The notes: generated from the letters alone by a model not told the origin. Positions 7,610 to 16,885 are shown, counted from the first letter of the stretch. The stretch: 64,000 bases of DNA from Candidatus Eremiobacteraceae bacterium (GCA_035710745.1 DASTCX010000003.1:62001-126000), one strand, 5' to 3'. Numbers and translations are program-made.

Positions 7610-10600
7610 CGTACGCGATCGAGCCGGCGCCCGGGCAGATCGATTTGTAGCCGCACCACTTGCACGTCACTTCGTCGGCGGCGGTGACGAACGCGGTGAT
7701 GCCACCGCTCGAGACCTCTCGGACGACGCCGGCGGCGATGATGTCGTAGATCTCGTCGAGTTGCGCCCGGGGCAGCGCATCGCGCTTGCCGTCGCCGAAC
7801 ACCGTCGCATCGGCGTGGATCTCGCCTTTGTCCTTGTCGTTGCCGCCGAGGTAGAGATATTCGACCCGCGATACATGCGCACCAAACGCAGCCTCGACAG
7901 CGCGAACGTAAAGGTAGGTCTGAAGCTTGAGACCGTCCGGGGCGCTCCCGAACAACCCGATACCAGGAGACGCTACATCGAGCTGGCCGATGACCTCCGC
8001 AGCGTATTCCGCGCTCCCTTTTACCGTGCGCATTTTGCCGCTCTTATAGTCGCGCACGACGAGCGTTCCGTCTTCGAGACGGTCGATGCGATCGACATAG
8101 CCGACGAGCTTCGCGCCGCCGACCTGGATCTCGATGCGGCGCTCGCACGCGAGGACGGTGAACGGGTTGTCGCGTGCTTCATCGACGAGCCAGCGAGCGT
8201 AGGCGCCGAGCTGTCGCATGATGCGAGCCAGCTCGTAACGGAAGAGCGGAGCGTCTGGCGTGATTCCGCTCTCGACCGCGGCGCGAACCGCTTCTTCGCG
8301 TGCGATCGGTGCAAGCGCGTCGACGATGTCGCCCGCGACGAGTACCGGCGCTGCGGCGCGAGAGAAGTCCGTCGCCTCGAGATGGTAACGCTCGAGCACC
8401 CGATGGACGAAGCGCCCCATCCGAGTCGAGTCGTCATCATCGGTGGACAACTGCATCGGATATTTGTAGAACCAACGGCGCGGGCACGCGACGTAATCCT
8501 CGATCGCAGACGGCGAAAGGCGGTCGAGCGGCCATGCGAGCGCGCGAGCCGGCTCGTCGACGAGCGTGCGAGCGTCGATGTATGCGCCGAGCACCGGGCG
8601 TGACGCGAGATAACGCTGCACCTGCGGCAACGCGCGCTCGCTCGCTCCGGCGGCCGCATACGCCGCCGCGAAGCCGTCGTAGTCGGTGCGATCGGCGGTC
8701 ACGGGCGCGGGTGAGCGCTCCGCGATCAGCTGAGCGAACGTCGAGAGCGGTTGTTCCGCCGCATCGTCGCCGAGCCGCGCCGCCGTCGCGATGACGTCGA
8801 GGCGAGCTCTCGTGAGGGCGACGTACCAAAGGGAGGCCTCTTCGAGCTTGCCGTCGTCGGAACTGCGGACGTACGGCAACGGCCTGTTACCGAGAAGAGG
8901 ATCGGGTCGCGGACGAGCCGGCAGCACGCCGTCGACGAGTTGCGGCACGACGACCATGTCGAACTCGAGCCCCTTCGCGGCATGGATCGACATGACGGGG
9001 ACGCCGGCGCTTTCCGCCCGCGGCTCTTGATATGGATCGCCGAGAAGGGAGACGAGCGGATTCAGTTTCGCGACGAAACCTGCCGCATCGAGACGTTCAC
9101 CTTCGCTCGCGGCGATGTCGGCGACGTCGCGAGCGGCCTGCACGAGCGTCGCGAGCCGGGCCGGCGACGCCGTCGCGTCGAATCCCGGCACGTCGCGTTC
9201 CGCTCGCATCGGCCACAATAGGTCGAGTTCGCGGACGATCGTCTGGATTAGGAACGCGGGATCGAAGCGGTACCTGGGCTTGACGGCATTGCGGCACGCG
9301 TCGAGCCGAGCGGCAAAGCGCGACCACTCCTCGCGGCCGCGCGGCGGCGTGGCATCGAAGGCGCGTCTCGGCGCTTGAAAAAGATCGGGGTTCGCGCCGA
9401 GCGCGATGCTGACGGTCAGTGGACGAAAGCCGACGAGCGGATTTGTTAGCAACCGGCGCCACGCGTCTGCATCACCGTCGCCGGTGAGCACGTCGATCGT
9501 CGATAGGACGGCTGCTACGAGCGAATCGTCGTGAAAGCCCGCGGTCGATTGGGCGGCGACGGGGATGCCCCGCGCTTGGAGTTCGCGCGCGATCGCGCCG
9601 CGATACGGTTCGACGACGCGCAGCAGAACCGCGACCTCGCTCGGCTTCGTGCCGGCGCGCACCCGTTCGGCCACCGCGTCGGCTATCGCGTTCACCTCGT
9701 CGTGCGTCGTCTCGACTTGCATGAGGCGCACCGAACCGGAACCTTTGTTGTGCGGGTCGGCGGTCGTCAGCGACTCAGGTCGAAGACGAGGCGTCTGATT
9801 CGCGACGTCGAGGATCGCCTTCACGGAGCGGCGGTTGAGGCGCAGCGTCAGCTGATCGCAGTCGAACAGCGTTATCGCCTTCTCGACGTTCTCGGGAGCC
9901 GCGCCGCGGAAGCGGTAGATCGATTGGTTGAAGTCGCCGACGAAGCACATCGCCGGCGTCGGCGGCTTCGCGTGCGCGGAAGCGCCGCCGAAGACCTCGA
10001 GCAATCGCAGCTGCATCGGATCGCTGTCTTGGAACTCGTCGACGAGGACGTGCTCGAACGGAAGCCGCGCGCGAAGCCACACGTTTGCCTGCGACTTCGG
10101 ATCTTCGAGCGCGCGCACGGCATCGACGACAAGATCGCGGAAATCCGCCAGTCCGAGCCGCGTGCGCTCTGCGTCCATCATCGTATAGAGCCGCGCGAGG
10201 TCGGCGAGCCGGGCGTCGCCGTGCGCCTGTTCGGCGAACGCGTCGGTCGTCACGCCATCGCCTTTCAGTCGTGCGATGAGATTGAGCGCAGCCGTCGCGA
10301 ACGCAGCACTGTGAACGACGTCGTCGTCGAATGTCTCGAGCTTGACGTCCTTGATGAGGCGATCCCAGATGAGACGCTCTTTGACCGGTGTCAGGAGGTC
10401 GCGGCCGGCACCTCGCGGTGCGTCGCCGTCGAGCAGCCGCTTGCAGAAGCCGTGAAACGTGTAGACGTGGAGCTCGGGGACGGCGATCGATCCGCCGGAA
10501 CGCTCGCGCATACGCTGGACGATGCGACGCCGCATGCCCGCCGCCGCACGCCGGGAAAACGTGAGCACGAGGATCGCTTCCGGGGAGATGCGATCGTCGT

Positions 10601-10730
10601 GGACGATCGCGGCGAACCTGCGCGCGAGCGTCTCAGTCTTGCCGGTGCCCGGCCCCGCGAAAACGATGAGATGATTGCCGCGGTGCTCGATGACGAGCCG
10701 TTGCTCAGCGGTGGGCTCGAAAAGCTGCAT
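7584..10730 (-). CDS. UvrD-type helicase with RecB-type Fe-S nuclease domain, partner subunit
   Basis: This 1048-residue protein has the same plan as its downstream neighbour: Walker A AGPGTGKT (K31), DExx box LVDEFQDSD, motif SIHAAKGLEFD, and motif VI in LWYVALTRARLD. The C-terminal nuclease has GYVDRI, VVRDYKSG and a Cys cluster made of VACPRR plus CKWCGYKSICPG. Both partners therefore keep a complete motor and a complete nuclease. This matches actinobacterial AdnAB (both subunits with motor and nuclease) better than AddAB (one motor) or RecBCD (one nuclease). The sizes are also close to those of AdnA and AdnB. It is the promoter-proximal gene of the pair. Confidence 0.87.
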   Translation of the reverse strand: MQLFEPTAEQRLVIEHRGNHLIVFAGPGTGKTETLARRFAAIVHDDRISPEAILVLTFSRRAAAGMRRRIVQRMRERSGGSIAVPELHVYTFHGFCKRLLDGDAPRGAGRDLLTPVKERLIWDRLIKDVKLETFDDDVVHSAAFATAALNLIARLKGDGVTTDAFAEQAHGDARLADLARLYTMMDAERTRLGLADFRDLVVDAVRALEDPKSQANVWLRARLPFEHVLVDEFQDSDPMQLRLLEVFGGASAHAKPPTPAMCFVGDFNQSIYRFRGAAPENVEKAITLFDCDQLTLRLNRRSVKAILDVANQTPRLRPESLTTADPHNKGSGSVRLMQVETTHDEVNAIADAVAERVRAGTKPSEVAVLLRVVEPYRGAIARELQARGIPVAAQSTAGFHDDSLVAAVLSTIDVLTGDGDADAWRRLLTNPLVGFRPLTVSIALGANPDLFQAPRRAFDATPPRGREEWSRFAARLDACRNAVKPRYRFDPAFLIQTIVRELDLLWPMRAERDVPGFDATASPARLATLVQAARDVADIAASEGERLDAAGFVAKLNPLVSLLGDPYQEPRAESAGVPVMSIHAAKGLEFDMVVVPQLVDGVLPARPRPDPLLGNRPLPYVRSSDDGKLEEASLWYVALTRARLDVIATAARLGDDAAEQPLSTFAQLIAERSPAPVTADRTDYDGFAAAYAAAGASERALPQVQRYLASRPVLGAYIDARTLVDEPARALAWPLDRLSPSAIEDYVACPRRWFYKYPMQLSTDDDDSTRMGRFVHRVLERYHLEATDFSRAAAPVLVAGDIVDALAPIAREEAVRAAVESGITPDAPLFRYELARIMRQLGAYARWLVDEARDNPFTVLACERRIEIQVGGAKLVGYVDRIDRLEDGTLVVRDYKSGKMRTVKGSAEYAAEVIGQLDVASPGIGLFGSAPDGLKLQTYLYVRAVEAAFGAHVSRVEYLYLGGNDKDKGEIHADATVFGDGKRDALPRAQLDEIYDIIAAGVVREVSSGGITAFVTAADEVTCKWCGYKSICPGAGSIAYGERDDRAG

Positions 10731-10864
10731 CGCTGCAGTTTTCTGCGAATCTCCGTTCCGACCTATGCTGCGGCAAGCATCGGCTTATGGCAGGCTATCA
10801 CTCGGGGCCGCTGCGAACTAGTGATGGCTATGACCGTGTCAACTTTTTCGGCCTCTGCCGCGTT

Positions 10865-11698
10865 ATGAAGGGTATGATCCGCTCGCTTGCGTTCGTCTTC
10901 GCCATCGCGCTCGCGATGTTCGCGTCGGCTGCTGTCATCGCCGACCCCGCGCCGACGCCCGACGCGCTGACGATCCTACGTAATGCGGAGGCCGCTGCTC
11001 GAGCAAATCCCGATCCGCCCTACACGGTCTACGACATGCACGAGATCTTCATCCATCATGGGCACCAGTTCACGTACGACTACCACGTGTGGTATCGCGC
11101 GGACGGGAAAGCGCTCATGCAGAACGTCGTCACCGATCGAGCCGGTCATCACGAGCAGCATTTCGGCTACCCGTTCCCGTTCGCACCCGACATCAATATC
11201 TTGTTGTACTCGACGCCGCCGCCGACTGCAACTCCGGCCCCCGTGGCGTCGCGGAATCCCGGGGTGTCAGGTACCGCCCCCCCAATAGTCTCTGTGCAGG
11301 TCATCACAGCCAACCGCTACTACTCCGTTACGTTGGTCGGGGTCGAGGACTATCAGGGCCACAGCGTCTATCATCTCGCCCTGACGCCCGCACCGAACGT
11401 CGACCAAAAGGCGCATCCGTGGCGAGATCTTTGGGTGGATACGCAGACCTACGAGGTGTGGAAGGCGCACGCCCTTGGGTGCTGTTCGATCGGCCTGGCG
11501 ACCGGAACCATTGAAGGGACCGCGGAGTTCGAACCCGTCGGCCAGTACTGGCTGCTCGCTCATGCCAGTGGTTACGGCCAAGGCCACATCGCCTTTATCA
11601 GCGACAGCGGCCAGTACGAATACTACTTCTCAGGGTTCGACTTCCCCGATTCGCTGCCCGACTGGTACTTCGACCCGAACCTGTTCCGCCACCACTAG
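10865..11698 (+). CDS. exported protein of unknown function
   Basis: This 277-residue protein begins with a clear Sec signal peptide (basic MKGMIRS, hydrophobic stretch, cleavage near SAAVIADP). The mature part is rich in Tyr, His and Pro. A Pro/Thr-rich linker near residues 115-135 joins two halves, and there is a CC pair near HALGCCSIG. It resembles other exported proteins in this window (17799-18500 and 60410-61129), which also look like LolA/outer-membrane-lipoprotein-sorting folds. No catalytic motif is recognised. I chose the ATG at 10865 because the sequence before it is not signal-peptide-like. The function is unknown. Confidence 0.75.
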   Translation: MKGMIRSLAFVFAIALAMFASAAVIADPAPTPDALTILRNAEAAARANPDPPYTVYDMHEIFIHHGHQFTYDYHVWYRADGKALMQNVVTDRAGHHEQHFGYPFPFAPDINILLYSTPPPTATPAPVASRNPGVSGTAPPIVSVQVITANRYYSVTLVGVEDYQGHSVYHLALTPAPNVDQKAHPWRDLWVDTQTYEVWKAHALGCCSIGLATGTIEGTAEFEPVGQYWLLAHASGYGQGHIAFISDSGQYEYYFSGFDFPDSLPDWYFDPNLFRHH

Positions 11699-11726
11699 TC
11701 GCCGTTTTCGATTCGAAAAAAGGGAG

Positions 11727-11849
11727 CGGTCGAGATTTATCTCGACCGCCTGTCAAAGCGGCGAAAAGGGAGCGGTCGAGATTTATCTCGACCGCAGACG
11801 ACCTTGCGATTGAAAGACCGCCGCGGTCGACCTTGAAGCTCGACCGCTC
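11727..11849. repeat. three palindromic repeats, family A
   Basis: There are perfect palindromes at 11727-11750 and 11772-11795 (arms GCGGTCGAG/CTCGACCGC, core ATTTAT). A third variant at about 11821-11849 has CTTGAAG as its core. All three sit between the convergent ends of the exported-protein gene and the TPR gene. Confidence 0.88.
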
Positions 11850-11871
11850 CATTTTAATTTATCGTGACCCG

Positions 11872-12639
11872 CTAGGCGCCGATTTGGGCGATGATCTGCG
11901 CGCACAAGGACTTGAGCACCGGGTCAGACGCGAGACGCTCAGCCGATTCGAACTGCTGGCGTGCGCCGTCGCCGTCGCCCTGACGGAGCCGGATCGCGCC
12001 GCGCAGGAAGTACGCCTTCGCGTACGACGAGTTGAGCTTGAGCGCTTCGGCCGCTTCCTTGTCGGCCGCGACGAGGTTGCCCGTGCGATACTCCGCCAGC
12101 GCTTTATCGTAATGCGCCTGCGTGTACTGCGGATGGAGAAGCGCCGCCACCGCGAACGCCCGCGCCGCCGCGTCGACGTGACCCGAGACGTACTGCGTCA
12201 GGCCGAGGTCGAAGTTCGCGCGCATCGACGTGGGATGGCCGGCGAGGATGTCCGTGAAGATCGACTTGGCGCTGTCCGTGTTGTTCAACGCGAGGTCTGT
12301 GACGCCGAGGTTGAACTGCGCCGGCACGAGGTCGGGCTGCTGCTTCAAGCACGTGTTGAACTCGCCCGCGGCGTCCGTATACCGCGCGAGCGCGTAGAGC
12401 GCCAGACCGCGATCGTAGTGCGCTTGGACGTCGTTCGGTGAAAGCGCGATCGCCGAATCGAGGCGGTCGAGCGACCCCGAGAAATCGCCCTTGTGATAGA
12501 GATCGATCGCCTGGCCGACGAGCGACTCGACCTTCAGCTGGCTGAAGAAGTTCTGTGCGTACGCCGCGGTCGCGGTCGCGCCGACGATGCCGGCGAAAAC
12601 GATCGTCGCAGCTAGGGCTTTGCGAATCGAAGCGTTCAT
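11872..12639 (-). CDS. exported tetratricopeptide-repeat protein
   Basis: This 255-residue protein has a Sec signal peptide (MNASIRKALAATIVFAG, cleavage after AYAQ). About six TPR units follow, recognisable by repeated patterns such as AHYDRGLALYALARY and ANFDLGLTQYVSG. TPR arrays act as protein-protein scaffolds in the periplasm. Its start overlaps the stop of the upstream small exported protein by four bases. Both lie downstream of the histidine kinase, so all four genes form one operon, and the array may serve the same envelope-stress or signalling function. The partner is unknown. Confidence 0.85.
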   Translation of the reverse strand: MNASIRKALAATIVFAGIVGATATAAYAQNFFSQLKVESLVGQAIDLYHKGDFSGSLDRLDSAIALSPNDVQAHYDRGLALYALARYTDAAGEFNTCLKQQPDLVPAQFNLGVTDLALNNTDSAKSIFTDILAGHPTSMRANFDLGLTQYVSGHVDAAARAFAVAALLHPQYTQAHYDKALAEYRTGNLVAADKEAAEALKLNSSYAKAYFLRGAIRLRQGDGDGARQQFESAERLASDPVLKSLCAQIIAQIGA

Positions 12640-13022
12640 CGCTCACCTCCGCCGGTCGAAGAACCGCCACCCGGCTGATACGGATGGCCGGTCTGCGGCG
12701 GCCCAGGCTGCGGTGCGAACGGATCGCGATAGGACCGCCAAGCGGTGTACTTGCCGCCTTGCAGCGTCGATGCGAACACTTCGTCTGCGGCCTCGGTCGT
12801 CTTCACGCCGCCGGGTCCGATCGGATCGATGAGCGCGTAGTCGCCTTCGTCGTCGGGTCCCGACACGGTCGAAAGGCCGTGATCGGCGAGTTCGAGCGCG
12901 GATGGCACCGAGGCGCCGGCCGGCGTCGCTCCGGCGTGCCGAAGCCCGCCGCTCGATCCGAACGCGACGAGCGCAGTCATCACGACCGCCGCGGTCACGA
13001 GCCCCATGAACTTCTTGAGCAT
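12636..13022 (-). CDS. small exported protein, Gly/Pro-rich C terminus
   Basis: This 128-residue protein starts at the ATG at 13022 (MLKKFMGLVTAAVVM), giving a typical signal peptide. The frame stays open upstream but the extra residues are unlike a leader. The mature region is acidic, and the tail is rich in Gly, Pro and Ser. It starts 17 bases after the histidine kinase stop and overlaps the TPR gene by four bases (ATGA). It could be a periplasmic sensor partner, but no family is recognised. Confidence 0.65.
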   Translation of the reverse strand: MLKKFMGLVTAAVVMTALVAFGSSGGLRHAGATPAGASVPSALELADHGLSTVSGPDDEGDYALIDPIGPGGVKTTEAADEVFASTLQGGKYTAWRSYRDPFAPQPGPPQTGHPYQPGGGSSTGGGER

Positions 13023-13039
13023 GTCTGTCTCCGATCCGT

Positions 13040-14026
13040 TCAGACGATTGCCGGCAGCCGAACGGTAAAGGTGCTGCCGATGCCCTCGTGGCTTTCGACC
13101 GAGACCTCGCCTCCATGCGCCCGCGCGATCCAACGACAGAGCGGCAGCCCGAGCCCGTGGCCAGAGCGTCCGTTGACGCCGGTTCTGTCGGCGCGATGGA
13201 AGCGAAGAAAGATCCGCTCGGTTTCCGCCGGCGGGATCCCCATGCCCTGATCGGTCACGGTCAAGAATGCCGCATCGCGGTTTTGCCAGACCGCGACGTC
13301 GACCGCCGTGCGGTCGGGGCTGTACTTGATCGCGTTGTCGACGAGATTGCCGACCATTTGAGATAGCTTCAATTCGTCGCCGAGCACGACGGCGCTTTCG
13401 CTGCGCGCCACGCGCACGTCGATGTTCTTCGCTTCGGCGAGCGGTTTCAGGTCGCGGACGACGCCGTTGACGACCGCCGAAAGATCCGCCGGCTCGCGGT
13501 TGAGCGCGCTATCGGCATCGACGTGCGATAGCGTCAGCAGCTGATCGATGAGCCGCTCCATGCGTTTTGCCTGCTCGTCGATGATCTCGAGCCGCTGCGC
13601 CGCCTCGCTTGAGAGCGGCGCCCCGTTGCCGAGCGCCGCCGATGTCTCGGTCCTGATGACGGCGAGCGGCGTGCGCAGATCGTGCGAGGCGTCGTTCGTG
13701 AACTGCTGCTGGAGCGCGATCGCCTGCTCGAGCGGGCGCAACGTCACCTTCGCCAGCAAGAATGCGGCGCCGGCCGCGAGGAAGAGCCCCGCGACGTTTG
13801 CGATGGCGAGCCGCCACGCATAGCTCTCGAGCATGCGCTGACCCGCAGCTACGATGCTCGGATCGTCGCGGAAAGGCTCGACGTCTTGCCACACGAGCAT
13901 CGAGAGCAGTGCGAAGACGACGAACGAGAACGCGACGAGCAGAAGCACGAGGATGCCGGCGTATGCGAGCGTCAGCCGCAGTCGAGGCGACCCGACGTTA
14001 TCGAGAGCGAGCCGCACCGGTTTCAT
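13040..14026 (-). CDS. membrane sensor histidine kinase
   Basis: This 328-residue protein has two transmembrane helices (about residues 20-46 and 73-93) flanking a short periplasmic loop, then a DHp domain with the phospho-acceptor H115 in NDASHDLRTP. The HATPase domain has an N box (GNLVDNAIKYSPD), G1 (DQGMGIP), F box (FLRFHRAD) and G2 (GHGLGLPLC). It resembles EnvZ/BaeS/TctE-type kinases without a PAS or obvious HAMP module. Its ATG overlaps the stop of the response regulator (ATGA). It should phosphorylate that regulator, and the stimulus is unknown. Confidence 0.92.
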   Translation of the reverse strand: MKPVRLALDNVGSPRLRLTLAYAGILVLLLVAFSFVVFALLSMLVWQDVEPFRDDPSIVAAGQRMLESYAWRLAIANVAGLFLAAGAAFLLAKVTLRPLEQAIALQQQFTNDASHDLRTPLAVIRTETSAALGNGAPLSSEAAQRLEIIDEQAKRMERLIDQLLTLSHVDADSALNREPADLSAVVNGVVRDLKPLAEAKNIDVRVARSESAVVLGDELKLSQMVGNLVDNAIKYSPDRTAVDVAVWQNRDAAFLTVTDQGMGIPPAETERIFLRFHRADRTGVNGRSGHGLGLPLCRWIARAHGGEVSVESHEGIGSTFTVRLPAIV

Positions 14027-14697
14027 GGTTTGTCGATGGTGTACCCCACTCCACGCACGGTCCGGATCCACGTGCCGCCCGAGCCGTCGTCGAGTTTGCG
14101 TCGCAGCATCTTGACGTAGACTTCGAGGATGTTGCTGTTTCCCCCGTGGTCGGCGCCCCAGAGGCGGTCGATCATGGAGTCTTTCGTAAGGACGATGCCG
14201 GCATTCTCCATCAAGTAGAGGAGAAGCCGGTACTCGGTCTTCGTCAGCTGGAGCGGCTTGCCGCCTTTCGTCGCCTGATGGCGCAGCACGTCGATCGACA
14301 GATCGCCGACCGAGATGACGCGCGGCCGAAGGTCGTTGTGCGGCCGGCGAAGCAGCGCGTGCACGCGAGCGAGCAGCTCGGGGAACGCGAACGGCTTCGG
14401 GAGATAGTCGTCGGCGCCGCTGTTGAGCCCGGCGACTCGATCGTTGACCGAATCGCGCGCGGTGAGCATCAGGATCGGCGTCGTGATGCCCTGTTTGCGC
14501 GCTTCGGTGCACAGCGAGAAGCCGTCGCGTCGCGGCAGCAAGACATCGAGGATCGCGAGCTGATAATCGTTGCCGCACAGCTCCGACAATCCCGAGTCTC
14601 CGTCGGCGACCGCGGTCACGGCGAATTTCTGTCCTTCGAGCGCTCGGCGAAGCGATGCGCTGAGGCTTGGGTCGTCTTCGACAAGAAGTAGGCGCAT
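14023..14697 (-). CDS. OmpR/PhoB-family response regulator
   Basis: This 224-residue regulator has a receiver domain with the acidic pair ED (residues 7-8), phospho-acceptor D51 (ILDVLLPRRDG), and the conserved Thr and Lys (LMLTARD, YLPKPF). The C-terminal winged-helix DNA-binding domain includes LTKTEYRLLLYLMENAG and RGVGYTI. It is the first gene of an operon RR - histidine kinase - small exported protein - TPR protein. That arrangement suggests the system controls or senses an envelope function carried out by the two exported proteins. Confidence 0.93.
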   Translation of the reverse strand: MRLLLVEDDPSLSASLRRALEGQKFAVTAVADGDSGLSELCGNDYQLAILDVLLPRRDGFSLCTEARKQGITTPILMLTARDSVNDRVAGLNSGADDYLPKPFAFPELLARVHALLRRPHNDLRPRVISVGDLSIDVLRHQATKGGKPLQLTKTEYRLLLYLMENAGIVLTKDSMIDRLWGADHGGNSNILEVYVKMLRRKLDDGSGGTWIRTVRGVGYTIDKP

Positions 14698-14768
14698 ACA
14701 GTGTAGTTCGCCGTCATCGAAAATGTGCGCCTGCGTTGGGCGCGATTGTGTTTCAGGGAGTTTTCAGG

Positions 14769-14957
14769 CTATCCGTCGCTCGCCGGCTCCAACTCGCCGT
14801 CTTGGAATGCGAACGTGCCCTCCTCGAAGCGGACGAGAAACGGCATGTACGGGCTGTTCGTGACGCTTTCGAGCACGCCGATCGCGCCGCGCCCGATCTT
14901 GCCGTCGCTGCCGAGATCGAGGGCTTTCAACGTCCGGACCCGGTCGCCGACTTCCAT
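14769..14957 (-). CDS. small conserved-looking protein (62 aa), SH3/KOW-like
   Basis: This 62-residue ORF starts MEVGDRVRTLKALDLG, contains GAIGVLESVTNSPYMPFLV, and ends in an acidic tail. It alternates hydrophobic and polar residues with Gly turns, as in a small beta-barrel (SH3 or KOW type). It reads in the same direction as the response regulator, about 70 bases upstream of it. It opposes the NamZ-like gene beginning at 15034. The longer open frame upstream is Ser/Arg-rich and looks non-coding. Support is compositional only and the function is unknown. Confidence 0.5.
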   Translation of the reverse strand: MEVGDRVRTLKALDLGSDGKIGRGAIGVLESVTNSPYMPFLVRFEEGTFAFQDGELEPASDG

Positions 14958-15033
14958 CGGCTCCACGCTTCGCGCCGCGCCCGGACGAGTCCTCAAAAGG
15001 GCGCAGGAGCGCTTCGGAGCAATCGGGCGGCAT

Positions 15034-16236
15034 ATGGCATTTACGCCCCGATCCGAACAATCGTATGAAGCCGAGCTTCGCGGAGAAGACGGGGCCGTCG
15101 AGGCGCCGCCGCCCGTACGCAACGGCATCGACGTGCTCGAAGACGACGATTTCCGCGTGCTGCGCAACCAACGCGTCGCTCTCGTGACGAACCAGAGCGG
15201 CGTGACGCTCGATGGCCGTCGTTCGATCGACGCGCTCGCCGCGAACGAAGACGTCTTCCTCGCCGCGATCTTCACGCCCGAACACGGCCTGCTCGGCGCC
15301 GATGCCGATGGAGCCGCCGTCCGTGATAGCGTCGACGCGACGACCGGCTTGCCCGTCTTCTCGCTCTTCGGCGATCGCGACCGGCCGGAATCCGATCAAC
15401 TGCACGGCATCGACGCCGTGCTCTACGATATCCAAGACGTCGGCTGCCGCTTTTACACGTATATCGCGACGCTCGGCTATCTTCTGGAGGCTTGTGCCGA
15501 GAACGGCGTGCGTATCTACGTGCTCGACCGGCCGAACCCGCTCGGCGGCAACGAGATCGAGGGGCCGTCGAGCGATCCGTCTTTCGAGTCGATGACGAAC
15601 TACCACGCGCTCCCGCTGCGCTACGGCATGACGATCGGCGAGCTCGCGCGCCTGCTCAACGTCGAGCGCGAGATCGGTGCGAATCTGCGAATCGCGACTT
15701 TGGCCGGCTGGCAGCGCGACTACTGGCAAGACCAGACCGGCCAGACGTGGATCGACCCGTCCCCGAACATCCGCGATCTCGACGCAGCGGCGCTCTACCC
15801 TGCCATCGGCCTGCTCGAGCAGACGAACGTTTCGGTCGGCCGCGGCACGGAGTCGCCCTTTCACGTCGTCGGTGCGCCGTGGATCGACGGCGCCGCTCTC
15901 GCCGCGCGGCTCGAGAAGGCGGCGTTGCCGGCGGTCAAATTCGAGGCAGTGACGTTCGTGCCGAACGACAAGCGCTATCCGCACGCAGGCGTGACGTGCA
16001 ACGGCGTGCGATTCGTCATCGCGGAGCGTGCCGATTTCGTGCCGACCGCGCTGGGCGTCGAGCTGATCCGCTCCCTGCGCTCCGATTATCGGCAGTGGGA
16101 GTTCCATAAACTCGAAGGTCTGCTCGCCCGCCCGGACCTGATCGAAGCGATCGAGGACAACGCCCCCGAACTCGAAGACCTTTGGCAGCCCGATCCCGAC
16201 TTCTTCGAGATACGTGCCAAGTATCTGCTGTACTAG
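15034..16236 (+). CDS. DUF1343 protein, NamZ-like exo-beta-N-acetylmuramidase family
   Basis: This 400-residue protein matches the DUF1343 (YbbC/NamZ) pattern: RVALVTNQSGV, FTPEHGLLGADADG, VLYDIQDVGCRFYTYIATLGY, LDRPNPLGG and PLRYGMTIGE. Characterised NamZ proteins release terminal N-acetylmuramic acid from peptidoglycan fragments during cell-wall recycling. The ATG at 15034 follows a GGGCGG purine run. An in-frame extension to 14725 would overlap the small gene at 14769-14957 and lacks coding character. No signal peptide is visible, so a cytoplasmic location is likely. No other muropeptide-recycling genes are adjacent. Confidence 0.85.
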   Translation: MAFTPRSEQSYEAELRGEDGAVEAPPPVRNGIDVLEDDDFRVLRNQRVALVTNQSGVTLDGRRSIDALAANEDVFLAAIFTPEHGLLGADADGAAVRDSVDATTGLPVFSLFGDRDRPESDQLHGIDAVLYDIQDVGCRFYTYIATLGYLLEACAENGVRIYVLDRPNPLGGNEIEGPSSDPSFESMTNYHALPLRYGMTIGELARLLNVEREIGANLRIATLAGWQRDYWQDQTGQTWIDPSPNIRDLDAAALYPAIGLLEQTNVSVGRGTESPFHVVGAPWIDGAALAARLEKAALPAVKFEAVTFVPNDKRYPHAGVTCNGVRFVIAERADFVPTALGVELIRSLRSDYRQWEFHKLEGLLARPDLIEAIEDNAPELEDLWQPDPDFFEIRAKYLLY

Positions 16237-16250
16237 GACTCGTCAGGGTG

Positions 16251-16307
16251 TAGTAGGCCGAGCGAAGCTCGGCCAAATAGGATGTAGTAGACCGAGCGAA
16301 GCTCGGC
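16251..16307. repeat. two palindromic repeats, family B
   Basis: TAGTAGGCCGAGCGAAGCTC-type hairpins occur at 16251-16273 and 16284-16307, just after the NamZ-like stop. They lie upstream of the SRPBCC gene, whose SD (AGGAG) follows within 20 bases. Confidence 0.85.
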
Positions 16308-16327
16308 AAAGACGCAGGAGCAGTTCG

Positions 16328-16849
16328 ATGAGCGATCGCGAGCAATACGCGCCAGGTCCGGCCAGCGGTGCGCGGGTCGAGAAAGACGGGGAGAAGTGGA
16401 CGCTCGTCCTCGTCAGAGATCTGCACCATCCGCCGGAAAAAGTTTGGCGAGCGCTCATCGATCCGGTGCAGCTGCGCGAGTGGGCGCCGTTTGAGGTCAG
16501 TGGGAACCTGGCGACCGTCGGAAGCACGGTGAAGCTCTCGTGGGTGAGTACGCAAAACGTCTCCGAAGCGTCGGTGAAGCGGGCCGACGCCCCCAAAGTG
16601 CTCGAGTACGGCGAGACCCGGTGGGAACTCGAACCGATCGGCGGAGGAACGCGCTTAACGCTGTGGCACAACATCGATCGCCGCTTCATCGCGATGGGCG
16701 CCGCAGGCTGGCACATCTGTTTCGACGTCCTGGATCATCTTCTGGGTGGAACTCCGATCGGGCGCCTCGCCGGCGGTGACGCGATGAAGTTCGCCGGCTG
16801 GCAGCGGCTCCACGCGGAATACGCCAAGCAGTTCGGGAGCGAGTCCTAG
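16328..16849 (+). CDS. SRPBCC/AHSA1-family protein
   Basis: This 173-residue START-like fold protein begins at an ATG preceded by an AGGAG Shine-Dalgarno sequence 7 bases upstream. The family motif is visible at the start of the domain (LVLVRDLHHPPEKVWRALID, WAPFEVSG), with later strands TRWELEPIGGGTRLTLWHN. The fold forms a hydrophobic ligand cavity. The adjacent ArsR-type regulator and VOC protein make a familiar stress/ligand cluster, in which the regulator usually controls the SRPBCC gene. The ligand is unknown. Confidence 0.85.
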   Translation: MSDREQYAPGPASGARVEKDGEKWTLVLVRDLHHPPEKVWRALIDPVQLREWAPFEVSGNLATVGSTVKLSWVSTQNVSEASVKRADAPKVLEYGETRWELEPIGGGTRLTLWHNIDRRFIAMGAAGWHICFDVLDHLLGGTPIGRLAGGDAMKFAGWQRLHAEYAKQFGSES

Positions 16850-16885
16850 GCGAAGTTTTCGGCATTTCCCAAGCCTTAATATGCC

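Noticed and set aside
6302-10868. Long open frames on the plus strand across the helicase genes (e.g. 6302-7687 and 9531-10868)
   Set aside because: They are antisense to two clearly conserved helicase-nuclease genes, have Arg/Glu-rich translations without motifs, and arise from GC-rich codon bias.
13040-14578. 512-residue version of the histidine kinase
   Set aside because: The upstream part is the wrong frame of the response regulator gene. The ATG at 14026, overlapping the regulator stop, is the real start.
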